NCBI RefSeq assembly: GCF_018271975.1
Contig: NZ_JAGUCN010000003.1
Span: forward strand, 186,001-250,000
Direction of reading: 5' to 3'
Origin: Carboxylicivirga mesophila
GTDB lineage: Bacteria; Bacteroidota; Bacteroidia; Bacteroidales; Marinilabiliaceae
DNA length: 64,000 bases
Positions 18,858 through 28,288 of this stretch are shown here, piece by piece. Both the position numbers and the translations under genes were made by a program. The notes beneath the pieces are model-generated. The model saw only the letters and a program-made list of their open reading frames with translations, was not told the origin of the DNA and searched no databases. Position 1 is the first letter of the stretch. Each line of letters opens with the position of its first letter.

Positions 18858-19967
18858 TTATTCTTTTATTTTCTGGGTAAGTTTTTGCACCAGTTTATAA
18901 TTGTAGAAAAACTCCTTGGCTATCACCCGAATAATTGTATAAACAGGTATGGCCAGAAACATGCCGATAATACCGGACATATAACCTGCCATTAATATGA
19001 GTATAAAAATTTCGAGGGGATGAGCCCTGACACTTGCTGAGAATATAAAGGGTTGAAATACGATATTATCCAACAACTGAACGATGACAAAGACCAATAT
19101 AACACCAAGCATGAATGGTACAAATTCAGGAGGCGTACTTGTTTGAACAAATGCCACCAGAGCTACCAGAAACCCAAAGAAAGCGCCTATTAGAGGCCCC
19201 ATATAAGGAATGACGTTCACAAAACCAGAGAATAAACCAATGATCACAGCGTGCTGCATTTCGAGGCCAATCATGGCTAAACCTAATGTTACAAACACAC
19301 TGATTAGCGTTATCTGCACTATAATTCCAATAAAATACCGTCGTAATAAAGTTTTAATTGAGGCCAGCATATGCTTCAACGCATTCTCATAATGACTGGG
19401 AATAAATAACAACAGCCCTTCGATAATCAGCCATTCTTCTTTCAGAAAAAAGAAAGTGATAAATGACACACTAAATGCAAAAATAAATAAGCCACCAAGA
19501 AAGCCAGCTAATGATGCGAATATCCCCCTTAGCCTGGAAAAATCGAAAAAGGTCAGTGCAGTCTCTTTAATCTGCCCTTCAACAACATCCAGTCCGGCTT
19601 TACCAAACTCGGTATCCCTTAAAGGCTGGAGTAGAGAACCGAGCAGACGCTCAGCCCTTGCAAAAACAACATCCAAATCAACATTGGATAAAAAATGTAT
19701 TTCTTTTACAATGAATGGAACACTAATGCGGAAGAAAGCCAGAATAAAAACCCAGAGAGTAAGGACTGTCAGCAAAGCACTCACACTATTAGATGGCTTC
19801 CAGGAGCGTATGCGAATTTTCTGAATGATATCAAAAATAGGTCGTGCAACCAACGATATAACAGCTGATACAATTAAAAAAGAGACTACAGCCCTGAAGT
19901 ACCAAATTACAACAATGGCTATTATGGCAAGCAGCAATCCAAACATGTATTTTAATCGTTCAACCAT
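18858..19967 (-). CDS. AI-2E family transporter
   Basis: This 369-residue membrane protein belongs to the AI-2E (PF01594) family of pore-like exporters and transporters, which includes TqsA and Na+/H+ antiporter-like members. It has about seven or eight spans. Family features are the central loop rich in charged residues (about 80-150), the AMIGLEMQHAVIIGLFSGFVNVIPYMGPLIGAFFG segment near residue 235, and the C-terminal LDNIVFQPFIFSASVRAHPLEIFI near 300. The substrate is unknown; the autoinducer-2 name should not be read as function. I chose the Met at 19967, just before a hydrophobic segment; an earlier Met at 20003 is possible. Confidence 0.85.
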   Translation of the reverse strand: MVERLKYMFGLLLAIIAIVVIWYFRAVVSFLIVSAVISLVARPIFDIIQKIRIRSWKPSNSVSALLTVLTLWVFILAFFRISVPFIVKEIHFLSNVDLDVVFARAERLLGSLLQPLRDTEFGKAGLDVVEGQIKETALTFFDFSRLRGIFASLAGFLGGLFIFAFSVSFITFFFLKEEWLIIEGLLLFIPSHYENALKHMLASIKTLLRRYFIGIIVQITLISVFVTLGLAMIGLEMQHAVIIGLFSGFVNVIPYMGPLIGAFFGFLVALVAFVQTSTPPEFVPFMLGVILVFVIVQLLDNIVFQPFIFSASVRAHPLEIFILILMAGYMSGIIGMFLAIPVYTIIRVIAKEFFYNYKLVQKLTQKIKE

Positions 19968-20175
19968 CGGGTAGATAATGTGCAATTTACACTTTAGAAT
20001 CACGTGAAATAATCTAGCAAAATCAAGTTGTAAACCATTAAAATTTCTTTTTTAGTCAAAAATATATAGCGGTTGGTCCGGAGAAATAAGACGTTAACCA
20101 TAAGTATAAATATTATCTTATCTAACAGAAAAACTAAACACTATTTTTACCCTACCAAAACCTAATAGATTACTA

Positions 20176-20982
20176 ATGAGAGGAGCGATTGTAGGAGACA
20201 TTATTGGCTCGGCATTTATAAACTCGCCACAGTCGAGTATTGATTTCCAACTATTAAAACCATTTTCGGCTTATACCGACGATACCATACTAACCATTGC
20301 TACTGCTGATGCTATATTAAGGCATATCTCATTTGAGCAAGCCCTAAGAGAATGGACTCAGAAATATCCGAGAGCAGGGTATCAAGCAGAATTTCTGGAG
20401 TGGGCACTATCTAACCAAACAAAGCCATATAAAAGCTGTGGCGATGGTGCAGCCAGGCGTATTAGCCCGATAGGGTTTGCGGCCATCTCCCTGGAACAGG
20501 CTATCGCCGAAGCCGAAAAGGCAACTGCAATTACACATCCTACGGCTGAGAAAATCAAAGCCTCACAAGCCCTTTGCGGCAGTATTTTTCTGGCTAAAAC
20601 AGGATGTGACAGAACCAGCATCAAAGACTTTTTAATTAACACAATCGGATACGATTTACCTGAGACACTGAGCAAAGAATGCGCTACAATGATGGAACAA
20701 CACTATTGCTCGCCTGTTCCTTGTGCAATAGCTGCTTTCCTCGATGCCGAAAACTTTGAGGAGGCCATTCGTAAAGCCATTTGGCTGGAAGGGCCAAGCA
20801 ATACAATAGCTAGTATAACAGGTGCCATATCGCAGGCTTATTACAAACATATACCCAAAGCCATTACGCGAAAATCCTTATCGAGGCTCGACAATGAATT
20901 AGAAAAGGTGCTTATCCAGTTTGAAAACAGCTATTGCCAGGAGCTCATTAATCCGCTAGAAGAAGTAGTATCAAATTACTAG
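20176..20982 (+). CDS. ADP-ribosylglycohydrolase family protein with altered metal site
   Basis: This 268-residue protein has the all-helical ADP-ribosylglycohydrolase (DraG/ARH) fold, a family that removes ADP-ribose from proteins or small molecules using two metal ions. The opening GAIVGDIIGS and the metal-site motif AYTDDTILT (near residue 33) are intact. The C-terminal motif, normally GGD-x-DT, reads EGPSNT (residues about 205-210): both Asp ligands are replaced, by Pro and Asn. The acidic residue usually found after the opening GDIIGS is also missing. It may therefore be a non-catalytic binding protein or have changed activity. It is a single gene diverging from the AI-2E transporter and convergent with lon. 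Confidence 0.82.
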   Translation: MRGAIVGDIIGSAFINSPQSSIDFQLLKPFSAYTDDTILTIATADAILRHISFEQALREWTQKYPRAGYQAEFLEWALSNQTKPYKSCGDGAARRISPIGFAAISLEQAIAEAEKATAITHPTAEKIKASQALCGSIFLAKTGCDRTSIKDFLINTIGYDLPETLSKECATMMEQHYCSPVPCAIAAFLDAENFEEAIRKAIWLEGPSNTIASITGAISQAYYKHIPKAITRKSLSRLDNELEKVLIQFENSYCQELINPLEEVVSNY

Positions 20983-21024
20983 TGCCCCATTGGCACCCAC
21001 TTGCAAAATTGAGGACATTAAAAA

Positions 21025-21043
21025 AGGCCGGTTGAACCGGCCT
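21025..21043. terminator. Terminator after lon
   Basis: Exact 9-bp arms AGGCCGGTT and AACCGGCCT meet at one central base. On the minus strand the stem is followed by a run of T, so it suits lon best and also blocks readthrough from the glycohydrolase gene. Confidence 0.85.
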
Positions 21044-21047
21044 ATTA

Positions 21048-23498
21048 TTATATTTTCAGTGGATTTTTAACTTTTTCATCCAGTAAAGCAAATCTCAGAA
21101 CTTCTGAAACATCCTTAACAAAATGGAATTCTAAACCTTCCAGATAGATATTGTTTATTTCTTCAATGTCCTTCTGATTTTCTTGTGAAAGGATTATATC
21201 AGTAATACCGGCCCGCTTGGCCGCCAATATCTTTTCTTTTATACCACCTACAGGTAATACTTTACCCCGTAACGTAATTTCGCCGGTCATGGCCAATCGG
21301 GCACGCACCTTACGCTGTGTAAATGCTGATGCCAATGAGGTGACCATTGTAACACCAGCCGATGGCCCATCTTTTGGTATAGCACCCTCTGGTACATGCA
21401 CATGCACATTCCACTCATCAAAAGTTTCATGCTTAATACCCAGCTTATCGGCATTGGCCCGTAAGTATTCAACAGCCAGTAAAGCCGATTCTTTCATCAC
21501 ATCGCCCAGGTTACCCGTAAGCGTTAGTTTACCCTTGCCCTTACTCAGGCTGGTTTCAACAAACAGAATTTCACCGCCAACAGCAGTCCATGCCAGGCCA
21601 GTCACCACACCAGCCGTCGTATTGTCCTGCCATTTATCCTTTGAGAAACGCACAACACCTAAATACTCGGCTACGTCTTTTATAGTAATGGTTTTCTTCA
21701 GCTCATCACCCTTGGCAATCTTCAATGCAATCTTTCGGCACAATTTAGCCAGTATTTTATCCAGCTCCCTCACGCCCGACTCACGCGTATATGATTCAAC
21801 AATGTGCGCCATCACCTTCTTACTTACAGAGATAGTTCCTTTAGGAATCCCATGATTCTCCATTTGCTTAGGCAATAGATGGCGCTTTGCGATTTCCGTC
21901 TTTTCATCCAATATATAGCCACTTACATTGATAAGCTCCATCCTGTCGAGCAGTGGCTGTGATATATTACCTAATGTGTTGGCTGTAGCCACAAACATTG
22001 TTTTTGACAGATCAAAATCCACTTCCAGGAAGTTATCATGAAAATGCTCATTCTGCTCAGGATCAAGCACCTCCAGCAAGGCTGCCGAAGGATCACCATG
22101 TGCACTGGCATTTACCTTATCTATTTCATCAAGAATAAACACAGGGTTGGCTGCACCGGCCTTTTTGATGCTCTGAATAATACGACCAGGCATTGCACCA
22201 ATATAAGTTTTGCGATGGCCGCGGATTTCGGCCTCGTCGTGCACACCGCCTAATGACATACGCACGTATTTACGTCCTAATGACTCGGCAATGGATTTAC
22301 CCAAAGAGGTCTTTCCAACTCCCGGAGGGCCATATAAACAAATAATTGGCGACTTTAATTCACCTTTCAGCTTAAGAACAGCCAAGTGCTCAAGGATGCG
22401 CTCCTTGACCTTATCGAGCCCATAATGATCGCGATCGAGTATACGCTCTGCACGATTCATGTCATAGTTATCCTTGGTATACTCGTTCCAAGGCAAATCA
22501 ATTAAGGTCTGTAAGTAGTTATGCTGCACCGAATATTCACCTGCTGCTGGATTTAAACGCTGCAGCTTATCCAGTTCTTTCTTGAATAGATCCTTTACTT
22601 CTTTACTCCACTTCTTTTTGGTGGCTTTTTCCTTAAGCTCCCTAATTTCCTGCTCGATAGGACTTGAACCCAGCTCATCCTGTATGGTCTTAATCTGCTG
22701 CTGCAGCATATATTCGCGCTGCTGCTGATCGATATCCAGTTTGACTTTACTCTGAATATCGCTTTTCAACTCCTGCATCTGCACTTCTTTGGCCAGATGT
22801 TCGAGTAGCAACATACCACGGTCGAACAGCTTATTCTCGGCCAACAGACGTTGCTTCTCACCAACACTAATATCTGAGTTGGAACAAACGAAGTTGATTA
22901 GAAAGGCATCGTTTTCGATATTTTTTACGGCAAATGATGCTTCAGGCGGCACATTAGAAGAAGCTTTGATGACGCGTAGCGATAAATCCTTGATGGAACT
23001 TACGACTGCCTCAAATTCATTCTTCTGCTTCTCATCCTTTTCATCCTCCAGCCCTTTTACCTTTGCCATATGGTAGGGCTCATCGGTAATCATCTCCTCA
23101 ATCTGGAAGCGCTTTTTGCCCTGAATGATGACGGATGTAGAGTTATCGGGCATCTCCAGCACCTTAATAACCTTAGCCACTGTACCTATGTCATACAAAT
23201 CCTCTTTCTGCGGATCATCAACCTTGATATCTTTCTGTGCTACTGCTCCAAATACGCCCTTAGATTTTTGGATCTCCTTGATCAGGGTTAAGGACTTTTC
23301 ACGACCGATAGATATCGGAATAATCACACCAGGAAATAAAACCGTATTTCGTAATGGCAGAATTGGCAAGATGTCAGGTACCTCAAACGCACTGACATTT
23401 TGTTCATCCTCATCTGTAACGATTGGAATAAACTCAGCATCAGACTCAAAAACATCAGACATCAGCACCTCATCAAAACCAAATGTATTATTATCCAT
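21048..23498 (-). CDS. lon: ATP-dependent protease Lon
   Basis: Lon is a cytosolic AAA+ serine protease that degrades damaged and regulatory proteins. The 816-residue chain contains the N-terminal substrate domain (starting with [17 protein letters not shown] near residue 43), a coiled coil near 240-310, Walker A GPPGVGKT near 390, Walker [10 protein letters not shown] near 460, and the protease domain with the Ser-Lys dyad: Ser in DGPSAG (about residue 713) and the second Lys of GGIKEK (about 756), 43 residues apart as in Escherichia coli. I chose the Met at 23498; one three codons earlier is possible. Clustered short palindromes lie 22-43 nt upstream. Confidence 0.97.
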   Translation of the reverse strand: MDNNTFGFDEVLMSDVFESDAEFIPIVTDEDEQNVSAFEVPDILPILPLRNTVLFPGVIIPISIGREKSLTLIKEIQKSKGVFGAVAQKDIKVDDPQKEDLYDIGTVAKVIKVLEMPDNSTSVIIQGKKRFQIEEMITDEPYHMAKVKGLEDEKDEKQKNEFEAVVSSIKDLSLRVIKASSNVPPEASFAVKNIENDAFLINFVCSNSDISVGEKQRLLAENKLFDRGMLLLEHLAKEVQMQELKSDIQSKVKLDIDQQQREYMLQQQIKTIQDELGSSPIEQEIRELKEKATKKKWSKEVKDLFKKELDKLQRLNPAAGEYSVQHNYLQTLIDLPWNEYTKDNYDMNRAERILDRDHYGLDKVKERILEHLAVLKLKGELKSPIICLYGPPGVGKTSLGKSIAESLGRKYVRMSLGGVHDEAEIRGHRKTYIGAMPGRIIQSIKKAGAANPVFILDEIDKVNASAHGDPSAALLEVLDPEQNEHFHDNFLEVDFDLSKTMFVATANTLGNISQPLLDRMELINVSGYILDEKTEIAKRHLLPKQMENHGIPKGTISVSKKVMAHIVESYTRESGVRELDKILAKLCRKIALKIAKGDELKKTITIKDVAEYLGVVRFSKDKWQDNTTAGVVTGLAWTAVGGEILFVETSLSKGKGKLTLTGNLGDVMKESALLAVEYLRANADKLGIKHETFDEWNVHVHVPEGAIPKDGPSAGVTMVTSLASAFTQRKVRARLAMTGEITLRGKVLPVGGIKEKILAAKRAGITDIILSQENQKDIEEINNIYLEGLEFHFVKDVSEVLRFALLDEKVKNPLKI

Positions 23499-23519
23499 AA
23501 TTCTCATCTCTTAATCAAA

Positions 23520-23541
23520 TGTCATTTAATGACAAATTGTC
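23520..23541 (-). promoter_or_regulatory. Overlapping palindromes upstream of lon
   Basis: TGTCATT and AATGACA (23520-23526, 23528-23534) form a palindrome around one base. It shares the GACA half-site with a second palindrome, GACAA and TTGTC (23531-23541). Three alternating TGTC/GACA half-sites in 22 bp, just ahead of a stress-protease gene, look like an operator. The regulator is not identified. Confidence 0.4.
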
Positions 23542-23596
23542 GGAGGCTAAGTATTTAACCATCCGCTGCGTTAATTGTCAATTGGCGTGCCAAAAC

Positions 23597-24811
23597 CTAT
23601 TTGAGGGATATTCGGTATTGTTTCGTTTGCTCAAAAACAGCCTCCAGAATTTGTTCATCCTGTTCCGACATTTCAACATTACGTCTGGCCATAGCCTTTG
23701 CGCCTGTATTAATCACAGCCTTTAAACTATTAATCCGGTACCCTTGCGGCCCGCCAATTACAAAAGATGGAACAAAATTACGCGGAAAACCACTTCCAAA
23801 AATATTTGAGCCAACACCTACAACAGTGCCTGAATTAAAGGCGGTATTAATGGCACACCGGGAATAGTCGCCCATTACCAGGCCACAAAACTGCAAACCT
23901 GTTTTTCCAAATCTACCAGCCGAATAATCCCACAGCTTCACCATGGCAAAATCATTCTTCAGATTGGAAGTATTTGTATCGGCGCCTAAATTACACCACT
24001 CGCCTAACACTGAATCGCCTAAATAACCATCATGCACTTTATTAGAATAACCGGTAATAACCGAATTACTCACCTCTCCTCCAACCTTCGACCATGGGCC
24101 AATGGTAGCGCCTGGCAGTATTTTAGCACCCATGCTAATATGCACCGACTCGCCAATTGCAATAGGCCCACGCATCATAGCACCTTCCCATATTTTGGCA
24201 TTTTTACCAATATAAATGGGGCCCTCTTTGGGATTCAATGAGCAATACTCGACCTCTGCTCCCTCTTCAATAAAAATCTGATGAATCAACTCAGGGTTTT
24301 TATTGAGCCCGACAACTGTCACTGTTTCGTCGATAGCTTGCGACTGTCTATCACGGGTCAGTACCTTATAATCACTTTTTATCTGAGCCTGGTTATGTGG
24401 AATGAGCTTATAGATCTTATCAAGAAGTACAAATTCACCTTCAAAGTTAATTACTTCACATTTTTCAAGTGCATTTGCCTGTGCTTCTTGCAGGGAGAAT
24501 TCAGAAGCACGAACTGCTATAAGAAGTCCTTCCTTAACCAGAGCCTGCCCCTTTTCCAATTGACCAACGGCATGAACCAATTCCTCGTTTGGTAGCACAG
24601 AGGCTGAGATAAATATATTATCTTCCTGGATGTTAGTGGCGAATTTCTGTGACAACACATCATCGACCAAATAACTGGCAGAGGCTTTCGTCCAGACCTC
24701 CCACTTTTCTTTAACAGTTAATATACCAATACGAATAGCTGCTTGCGGACGGGTAAAAGCCAGCGGCAGCATACCACTTCGATAGTTATTATCAAAAAGT
24801 ACCAGGTTCAT
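23597..24811 (-). CDS. GlmU-like putative sugar nucleotidyltransferase/acyltransferase
   Basis: This 404-residue protein belongs to a Bacteroidota family usually called putative sugar nucleotidyltransferase, related to GlmU. The N-terminal half (opening LVLFDNNYRSGMLPLAFTRP) stands in for the pyrophosphorylase domain but lacks the Gly-rich LxGGxGTR nucleotide loop. The C-terminal half (about residues 190-370) shows hexapeptide-type repeats such as IYIGKNAKIWEGAMMRGPIAIG, which form a left-handed beta-helix as in acyltransferases. It may act in cell-wall or surface-sugar metabolism, but the substrate is unknown. The weak N-terminal motif makes nucleotidyl transfer uncertain. It lies upstream of lon with a 98-nt gap. 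Confidence 0.75.
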   Translation of the reverse strand: MNLVLFDNNYRSGMLPLAFTRPQAAIRIGILTVKEKWEVWTKASASYLVDDVLSQKFATNIQEDNIFISASVLPNEELVHAVGQLEKGQALVKEGLLIAVRASEFSLQEAQANALEKCEVINFEGEFVLLDKIYKLIPHNQAQIKSDYKVLTRDRQSQAIDETVTVVGLNKNPELIHQIFIEEGAEVEYCSLNPKEGPIYIGKNAKIWEGAMMRGPIAIGESVHISMGAKILPGATIGPWSKVGGEVSNSVITGYSNKVHDGYLGDSVLGEWCNLGADTNTSNLKNDFAMVKLWDYSAGRFGKTGLQFCGLVMGDYSRCAINTAFNSGTVVGVGSNIFGSGFPRNFVPSFVIGGPQGYRINSLKAVINTGAKAMARRNVEMSEQDEQILEAVFEQTKQYRISLK

Positions 24812-24866
24812 TTTTCAATGTGTTTAATCCTCACAAGAGAAGCATGAGGCAATTTACGATAATTGT

Positions 24867-24897
24867 AAAAAAAAAGCTCCGGAAACTCCGAAGCTTT
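24867..24897 (-). terminator. Terminator after rpmE2
   Basis: On the minus strand AAAGCTTCGGA pairs with TCCGGAGCTTT (24887-24897 with 24873-24883), allowing one mismatch, and is followed by a T-run. It lies 23 nt after the rpmE2 stop. Confidence 0.85.
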
Positions 24898-24919
24898 ATA
24901 TTTTGTAGCTAAGCAGCAA

Positions 24920-25180
24920 TTACTTGCGCTTATCAAAGTGCTTTTGGTATCTGCTCATGAACTTATCTACACGTCCTGCAGTATCAACAAGTTTCATCTT
25001 ACCAGTATAAAATGGGTGTGACGTACTTGAGATTTCTAACTTAACCTGAGGATATTCAACTCCGTCGATTTCAACAGTATCTTTAGTGTTAACAGTAGAA
25101 CGAGTAATGAACGTATCCCCATTTGACATGTCGGTAAAAGCTACCAACCTGTAATTGTCTGGATGAATTCCCTGTTTCAT
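24920..25180 (-). CDS. rpmE2: 50S ribosomal protein L31 type B
   Basis: L31 binds at the bridge between ribosomal subunits. The 86-residue protein starts [18 protein letters not shown] and contains the family core [20 protein letters not shown] near residues 55-74. It has no cysteine at all, so it is the zinc-independent type B form (YkgM-like), which replaces the zinc-binding form when zinc is scarce in bacteria with both. Whether this genome also has the zinc form is not visible. An upstream in-frame extension to 25402 overlaps the GNAT gene and has no family similarity. A good promoter with TTTG and TACCTTTG elements lies 46 nt upstream. Confidence 0.95.
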   Translation of the reverse strand: MKQGIHPDNYRLVAFTDMSNGDTFITRSTVNTKDTVEIDGVEYPQVKLEISSTSHPFYTGKMKLVDTAGRVDKFMSRYQKHFDKRK

Positions 25181-25225
25181 TGTTATATAATTTAATTCTT
25201 TAATATTCTTATTCGTATCGGGCTG

Positions 25226-25256
25226 CAAAGGTAAACTATAAATTTTAACCTGCAAA
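25226..25256 (-). promoter_or_regulatory. Promoter of rpmE2
   Basis: Read on the minus strand, TTTG at 25253-25256 is followed after 19 nt by TACCTTTG at 25226-25233. This matches the primary Bacteroidota sigma consensus (TTTG, 19-21 nt, TAnnTTTG) and predicts a leader of about 40 nt. Confidence 0.75.
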
Positions 25257-25283
25257 GCTTTTAATGTATTTAATCTCTGAAAT

Positions 25284-26483
25284 TTATAATTCTTTTTCAG
25301 TTTTCGCATTATACTTGGTATCAACAGGTATAGAAGCGGCTCTAACCTCCTGATTATTTTTGTGATTAAATACATAGCGGTAGGTAATGTGTTTTTTACC
25401 AAAAGCCGCGCCCATTGACTCTTGCAACACCCTCATTTTAGGGTTGAAATCTCCTACCCAGGATAGTTCCAGTTCTTTCAAATGCGGATTTTTATCTACG
25501 GTACCCTTAAGGTGCCAAAACAGACCCGACTCGATACCAGAACGCTGAAATTTTGGGACAACCCCCAAAATCACTACGCGGGCCCTTGTCATCACCTTCT
25601 TACGCTTCATCCACAGAAAACGCAGTTTATTCCATAAAGTCAGTTTTCCGTTAAAGTGTTTCAGTATCTGATTCACATCAGGAAACAATACCAGGAAGCC
25701 AATTGGCTTATTATCGTGGTATGCATACCAAATTAAATCTTCCATCATAAACGCCTTGGCCTTCATCATGGTAGCTTTCAGCATCTTTTTATCAATGGGA
25801 GTAAAATTCTCATGAAAGCGCCAGGCATCGTTATAAACGGTTTCAAAATCATCAATAAAACGGTCGGCCTCTTTTATTTTAAAATGCTTAAAAGAAAATC
25901 CTTCCTTTTTAACCACCCACCCTGCAATTTTCCAGAAACGCTCTGGAAATGGCACCGTTAAGTCAAGATGGTTCGTTATCTGCTCAAAATAAGTTACAAA
26001 ACCATAAGCCTGAAAGAAGTCCTTGTAATATGGCGGATTGTATTGCATGCCAAAACCCGGCTGTGTAAAACCTTCGACCAGACACCCCCAGAAATTATCA
26101 TTTTCGCCAAAGTTAATGGGCCCGTCCATGGCTTCCATTTCTTGTTCCTTCAGCCATTTCTGAGCTGCATCAAACAGCATAAAAGCCGCTTTTTGATTAT
26201 TGACACACTCAAAAAAGCCTAATCCACCTGTAGGCTGTTCAAATCCATTGGCCTTTTTATAATTAACAAATGCTGCCACACGCCCAATTACCTCATCATT
26301 ATCAAGTAATATAAAACGCGTTGCTGTACCATGATTGAAATATGTATTTTGATTGGGATCAAATACTTCCTCAATCATCGCATCCAGAGGCCTGACATAT
26401 GCCGGGTCATCATGGTAGATGGCTTCAACAACATCTAAAAACTGCTTCCTTGAACGTCTGTCTGATACCTCAACTATCTTCAT
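25284..26483 (-). CDS. GNAT-fold N-acetyltransferase-like protein
   Basis: This 399-residue protein is a Bacteroidota-typical long GNAT-like protein. The N-terminal half ([16 protein letters not shown] near residue 20, [20 protein letters not shown] near 56) and the C-terminal half ([16 protein letters not shown] near 255, [21 protein letters not shown] near 303) each look like an acetyltransferase half. The second contains a V-x-P-x-x-Q-x-x-G-type acetyl-CoA loop. The acceptor is unknown. It precedes rpmE2, which has its own promoter. A TATTTTTG element on the minus strand at 26530-26537 may be its -7 box, about 47 nt before the start. Confidence 0.72.
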   Translation of the reverse strand: MKIVEVSDRRSRKQFLDVVEAIYHDDPAYVRPLDAMIEEVFDPNQNTYFNHGTATRFILLDNDEVIGRVAAFVNYKKANGFEQPTGGLGFFECVNNQKAAFMLFDAAQKWLKEQEMEAMDGPINFGENDNFWGCLVEGFTQPGFGMQYNPPYYKDFFQAYGFVTYFEQITNHLDLTVPFPERFWKIAGWVVKKEGFSFKHFKIKEADRFIDDFETVYNDAWRFHENFTPIDKKMLKATMMKAKAFMMEDLIWYAYHDNKPIGFLVLFPDVNQILKHFNGKLTLWNKLRFLWMKRKKVMTRARVVILGVVPKFQRSGIESGLFWHLKGTVDKNPHLKELELSWVGDFNPKMRVLQESMGAAFGKKHITYRYVFNHKNNQEVRAASIPVDTKYNAKTEKEL

Positions 26484-26643
26484 TAATTATGTGCTTTTTA
26501 GAAAAAGGTGAATCATGCATGGGTCATCGCAAAAATAGCCGTTTATTTCAATTATCCTAAGAAAAGCTATATAAATAGCGCCCTGCAGACCGCTTATTCC
26601 CGCTTTATAATTTCACCCAAACCGCAGTTTGTATTCAAATAAA

Positions 26644-26665
26644 AAGCGAGCACTGCGGCTCGCTT
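26644..26665 (-). terminator. Terminator after the class V aminotransferase gene
   Basis: Exact 8-bp arms AAGCGAGC and GCTCGCTT (26644-26651 and 26658-26665) with a 6-nt loop; on the minus strand they lead into TTTATT. It lies 8 nt after the stop codon. Confidence 0.85.
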
Positions 26666-26673
26666 CAATATTT

Positions 26674-28143
26674 TTAAAATGAAAACCAGGAATCGTAATC
26701 AACCGGCTTTTTAACTGGAACATCCTTATGGAAATACTCGTTGTGAGCAGCTACATATTCATAATCAAGGCTCATAGATTGCCAGTTGGTGGCAACCTGC
26801 CTAACGGCATCTATCAAATAATCTACTTCCTTATCGGTCATTGTTGGGTGAATTGACATCCGTATCCAGCCAGGCTTTTCCGAAAGGTCGCCTTTATTGA
26901 TTTTACTGGTGATTTTATTGGATGTATAATAATCAACATGCAACAGGTAGTGCCCATAGGTTCCAGCACACGAACATCCGCCGCGCACCTGAATGCCATA
27001 GTGGTCGTTTAACAAACGAACTGCCAGGTTAAAATGCAGTTTATCGATGTAAAACGAAATAGCTCCAAGACGGTCTTCTACATTATCGGCTAATATATTC
27101 ATGCCGGGGATGGTTCTAAACTCCCTAAATATCTTTTCAACTATTTCCTTTTCACGATCATGTATTTTATCAACGCCCATTTGCTCTTTGAGCCTGATGA
27201 CCATCGCTGCCTTGATTGACTGCAAAAAGCCAGGTGTACCACCATCCTCGCGCGCCTCTATATCGTCCACATAGCGGTATTTACCCCAGCGATTGGTCCA
27301 GTCCACCGTACCACCTCCTGAATTATCGGGCGCCGAATTATGGTAAAGGGCCCTATTGAACACCATCACCCCGGAACTACCTGGTCCACCCAAAAACTTA
27401 TGAGGTGAAAAGAAGATCGCATCCAGACTTTGAAGCGGATTACCAGGATGCATATTAATGGTATCGTATGGTGCAGAAGCTGCAAAATCAACAAAACAGA
27501 ACCCGCCGTTTTCATGCATGATTTGCGCCAGTTCGTAATAAGGCGTTCTTACGCCAGTCACATTGGAGCAGGCGATAAAAGACCCAATTTTTAAGGTCCT
27601 GTTACGGTATTTCTGAACTTCACGGCGCAGGGCGTCCGGATTAACCAACAGCTGATCATCCGGCTCAATCACCACTACATCCGCGTTGGTTTCAAGCCAC
27701 GAGGTATGATTCGAGTGGTGCTCCATATGCGTGATAAACACAACCGGGCGCTGCTCAACCGGAATACTGCAATAACGCTGTGCCTGCTCAGGCACTCGCA
27801 TTCCAAGTATTCGTTGCAGCTTGTTAATCACATAGGTCATGCCAAAACCAGCCGTGATAATAATATCATCTTCACCGGCATTCACATGCTTCTTTATAAT
27901 ATTGTGAGAATGCTTATAAATATTGGTCATAATCATGCCAGTATCGCTCGACTCAGAATGCGTATTGGCCACCATCGGTCCAATTTTATTCTTCATCAAT
28001 TCCTCAATTGGGCCATATAGCCGGCCACTGGCAATCCAATCAGCATACACCAATGGTTTTTCCCCGTAAGGCGTTTGTAGCTTAGCATCCCAACCGATCG
28101 TATTCTCCCTGAATTTCGCAAAATATGCTTCCAATGCGTTCAT
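26674..28143 (-). CDS. Class V aminotransferase-fold PLP enzyme (cysteine desulfurase-like)
   Basis: This 489-residue protein has the class V aminotransferase fold used by cysteine desulfurases and selenocysteine lyases. The PLP lysine is in SPHKFLGGPGSSG near residue 250. A MEHHSNHTSW motif near 140 gives the His that stacks on PLP, and VDFAASAPYD near 218 the Asp that binds the pyridine nitrogen. A cysteine pair in RGGCSCAGTYGHYLL near residue 390 sits where catalytic-loop cysteines occur in desulfurases. It is longer than IscS/SufS (about 400 residues). No SUF or ISC genes are nearby, so the substrate is uncertain. A TTG/TATATTTG promoter is visible upstream. Confidence 0.8.
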   Translation of the reverse strand: MNALEAYFAKFRENTIGWDAKLQTPYGEKPLVYADWIASGRLYGPIEELMKNKIGPMVANTHSESSDTGMIMTNIYKHSHNIIKKHVNAGEDDIIITAGFGMTYVINKLQRILGMRVPEQAQRYCSIPVEQRPVVFITHMEHHSNHTSWLETNADVVVIEPDDQLLVNPDALRREVQKYRNRTLKIGSFIACSNVTGVRTPYYELAQIMHENGGFCFVDFAASAPYDTINMHPGNPLQSLDAIFFSPHKFLGGPGSSGVMVFNRALYHNSAPDNSGGGTVDWTNRWGKYRYVDDIEAREDGGTPGFLQSIKAAMVIRLKEQMGVDKIHDREKEIVEKIFREFRTIPGMNILADNVEDRLGAISFYIDKLHFNLAVRLLNDHYGIQVRGGCSCAGTYGHYLLHVDYYTSNKITSKINKGDLSEKPGWIRMSIHPTMTDKEVDYLIDAVRQVATNWQSMSLDYEYVAAHNEYFHKDVPVKKPVDYDSWFSF

Positions 28144-28216
28144 AAATCAAATGGATTTACTGTTTTTTCAAGCCTGTAGCTTGCATTATCATTTCCAGAA
28201 AAAAGTTAGGGGTGAA

Positions 28217-28245
28217 CAAATATAAATCTTAAAATAGGAACCCAA
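28217..28245 (-). promoter_or_regulatory. Promoter of the class V aminotransferase gene
   Basis: On the minus strand TTG at 28243-28245 and TATATTTG at 28217-28224 are 18 nt apart, close to the Bacteroidota consensus. The predicted leader is about 67 nt. Confidence 0.5.
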
Positions 28246-28288
28246 CATGATTTTTCACCAAATGAGTGAACATCTCGTCTAACAGCAC

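Noticed and set aside
18858-19967. Autoinducer-2 exporter role for the AI-2E family protein
   Set aside because: The family name is historical and members have varied substrates; no quorum-sensing genes are nearby.
25181-25402. N-terminal extension of ribosomal protein L31
   Set aside because: The added 74 residues overlap the GNAT gene and the rpmE2 promoter and have no match to L31, which starts at MKQGIHP.
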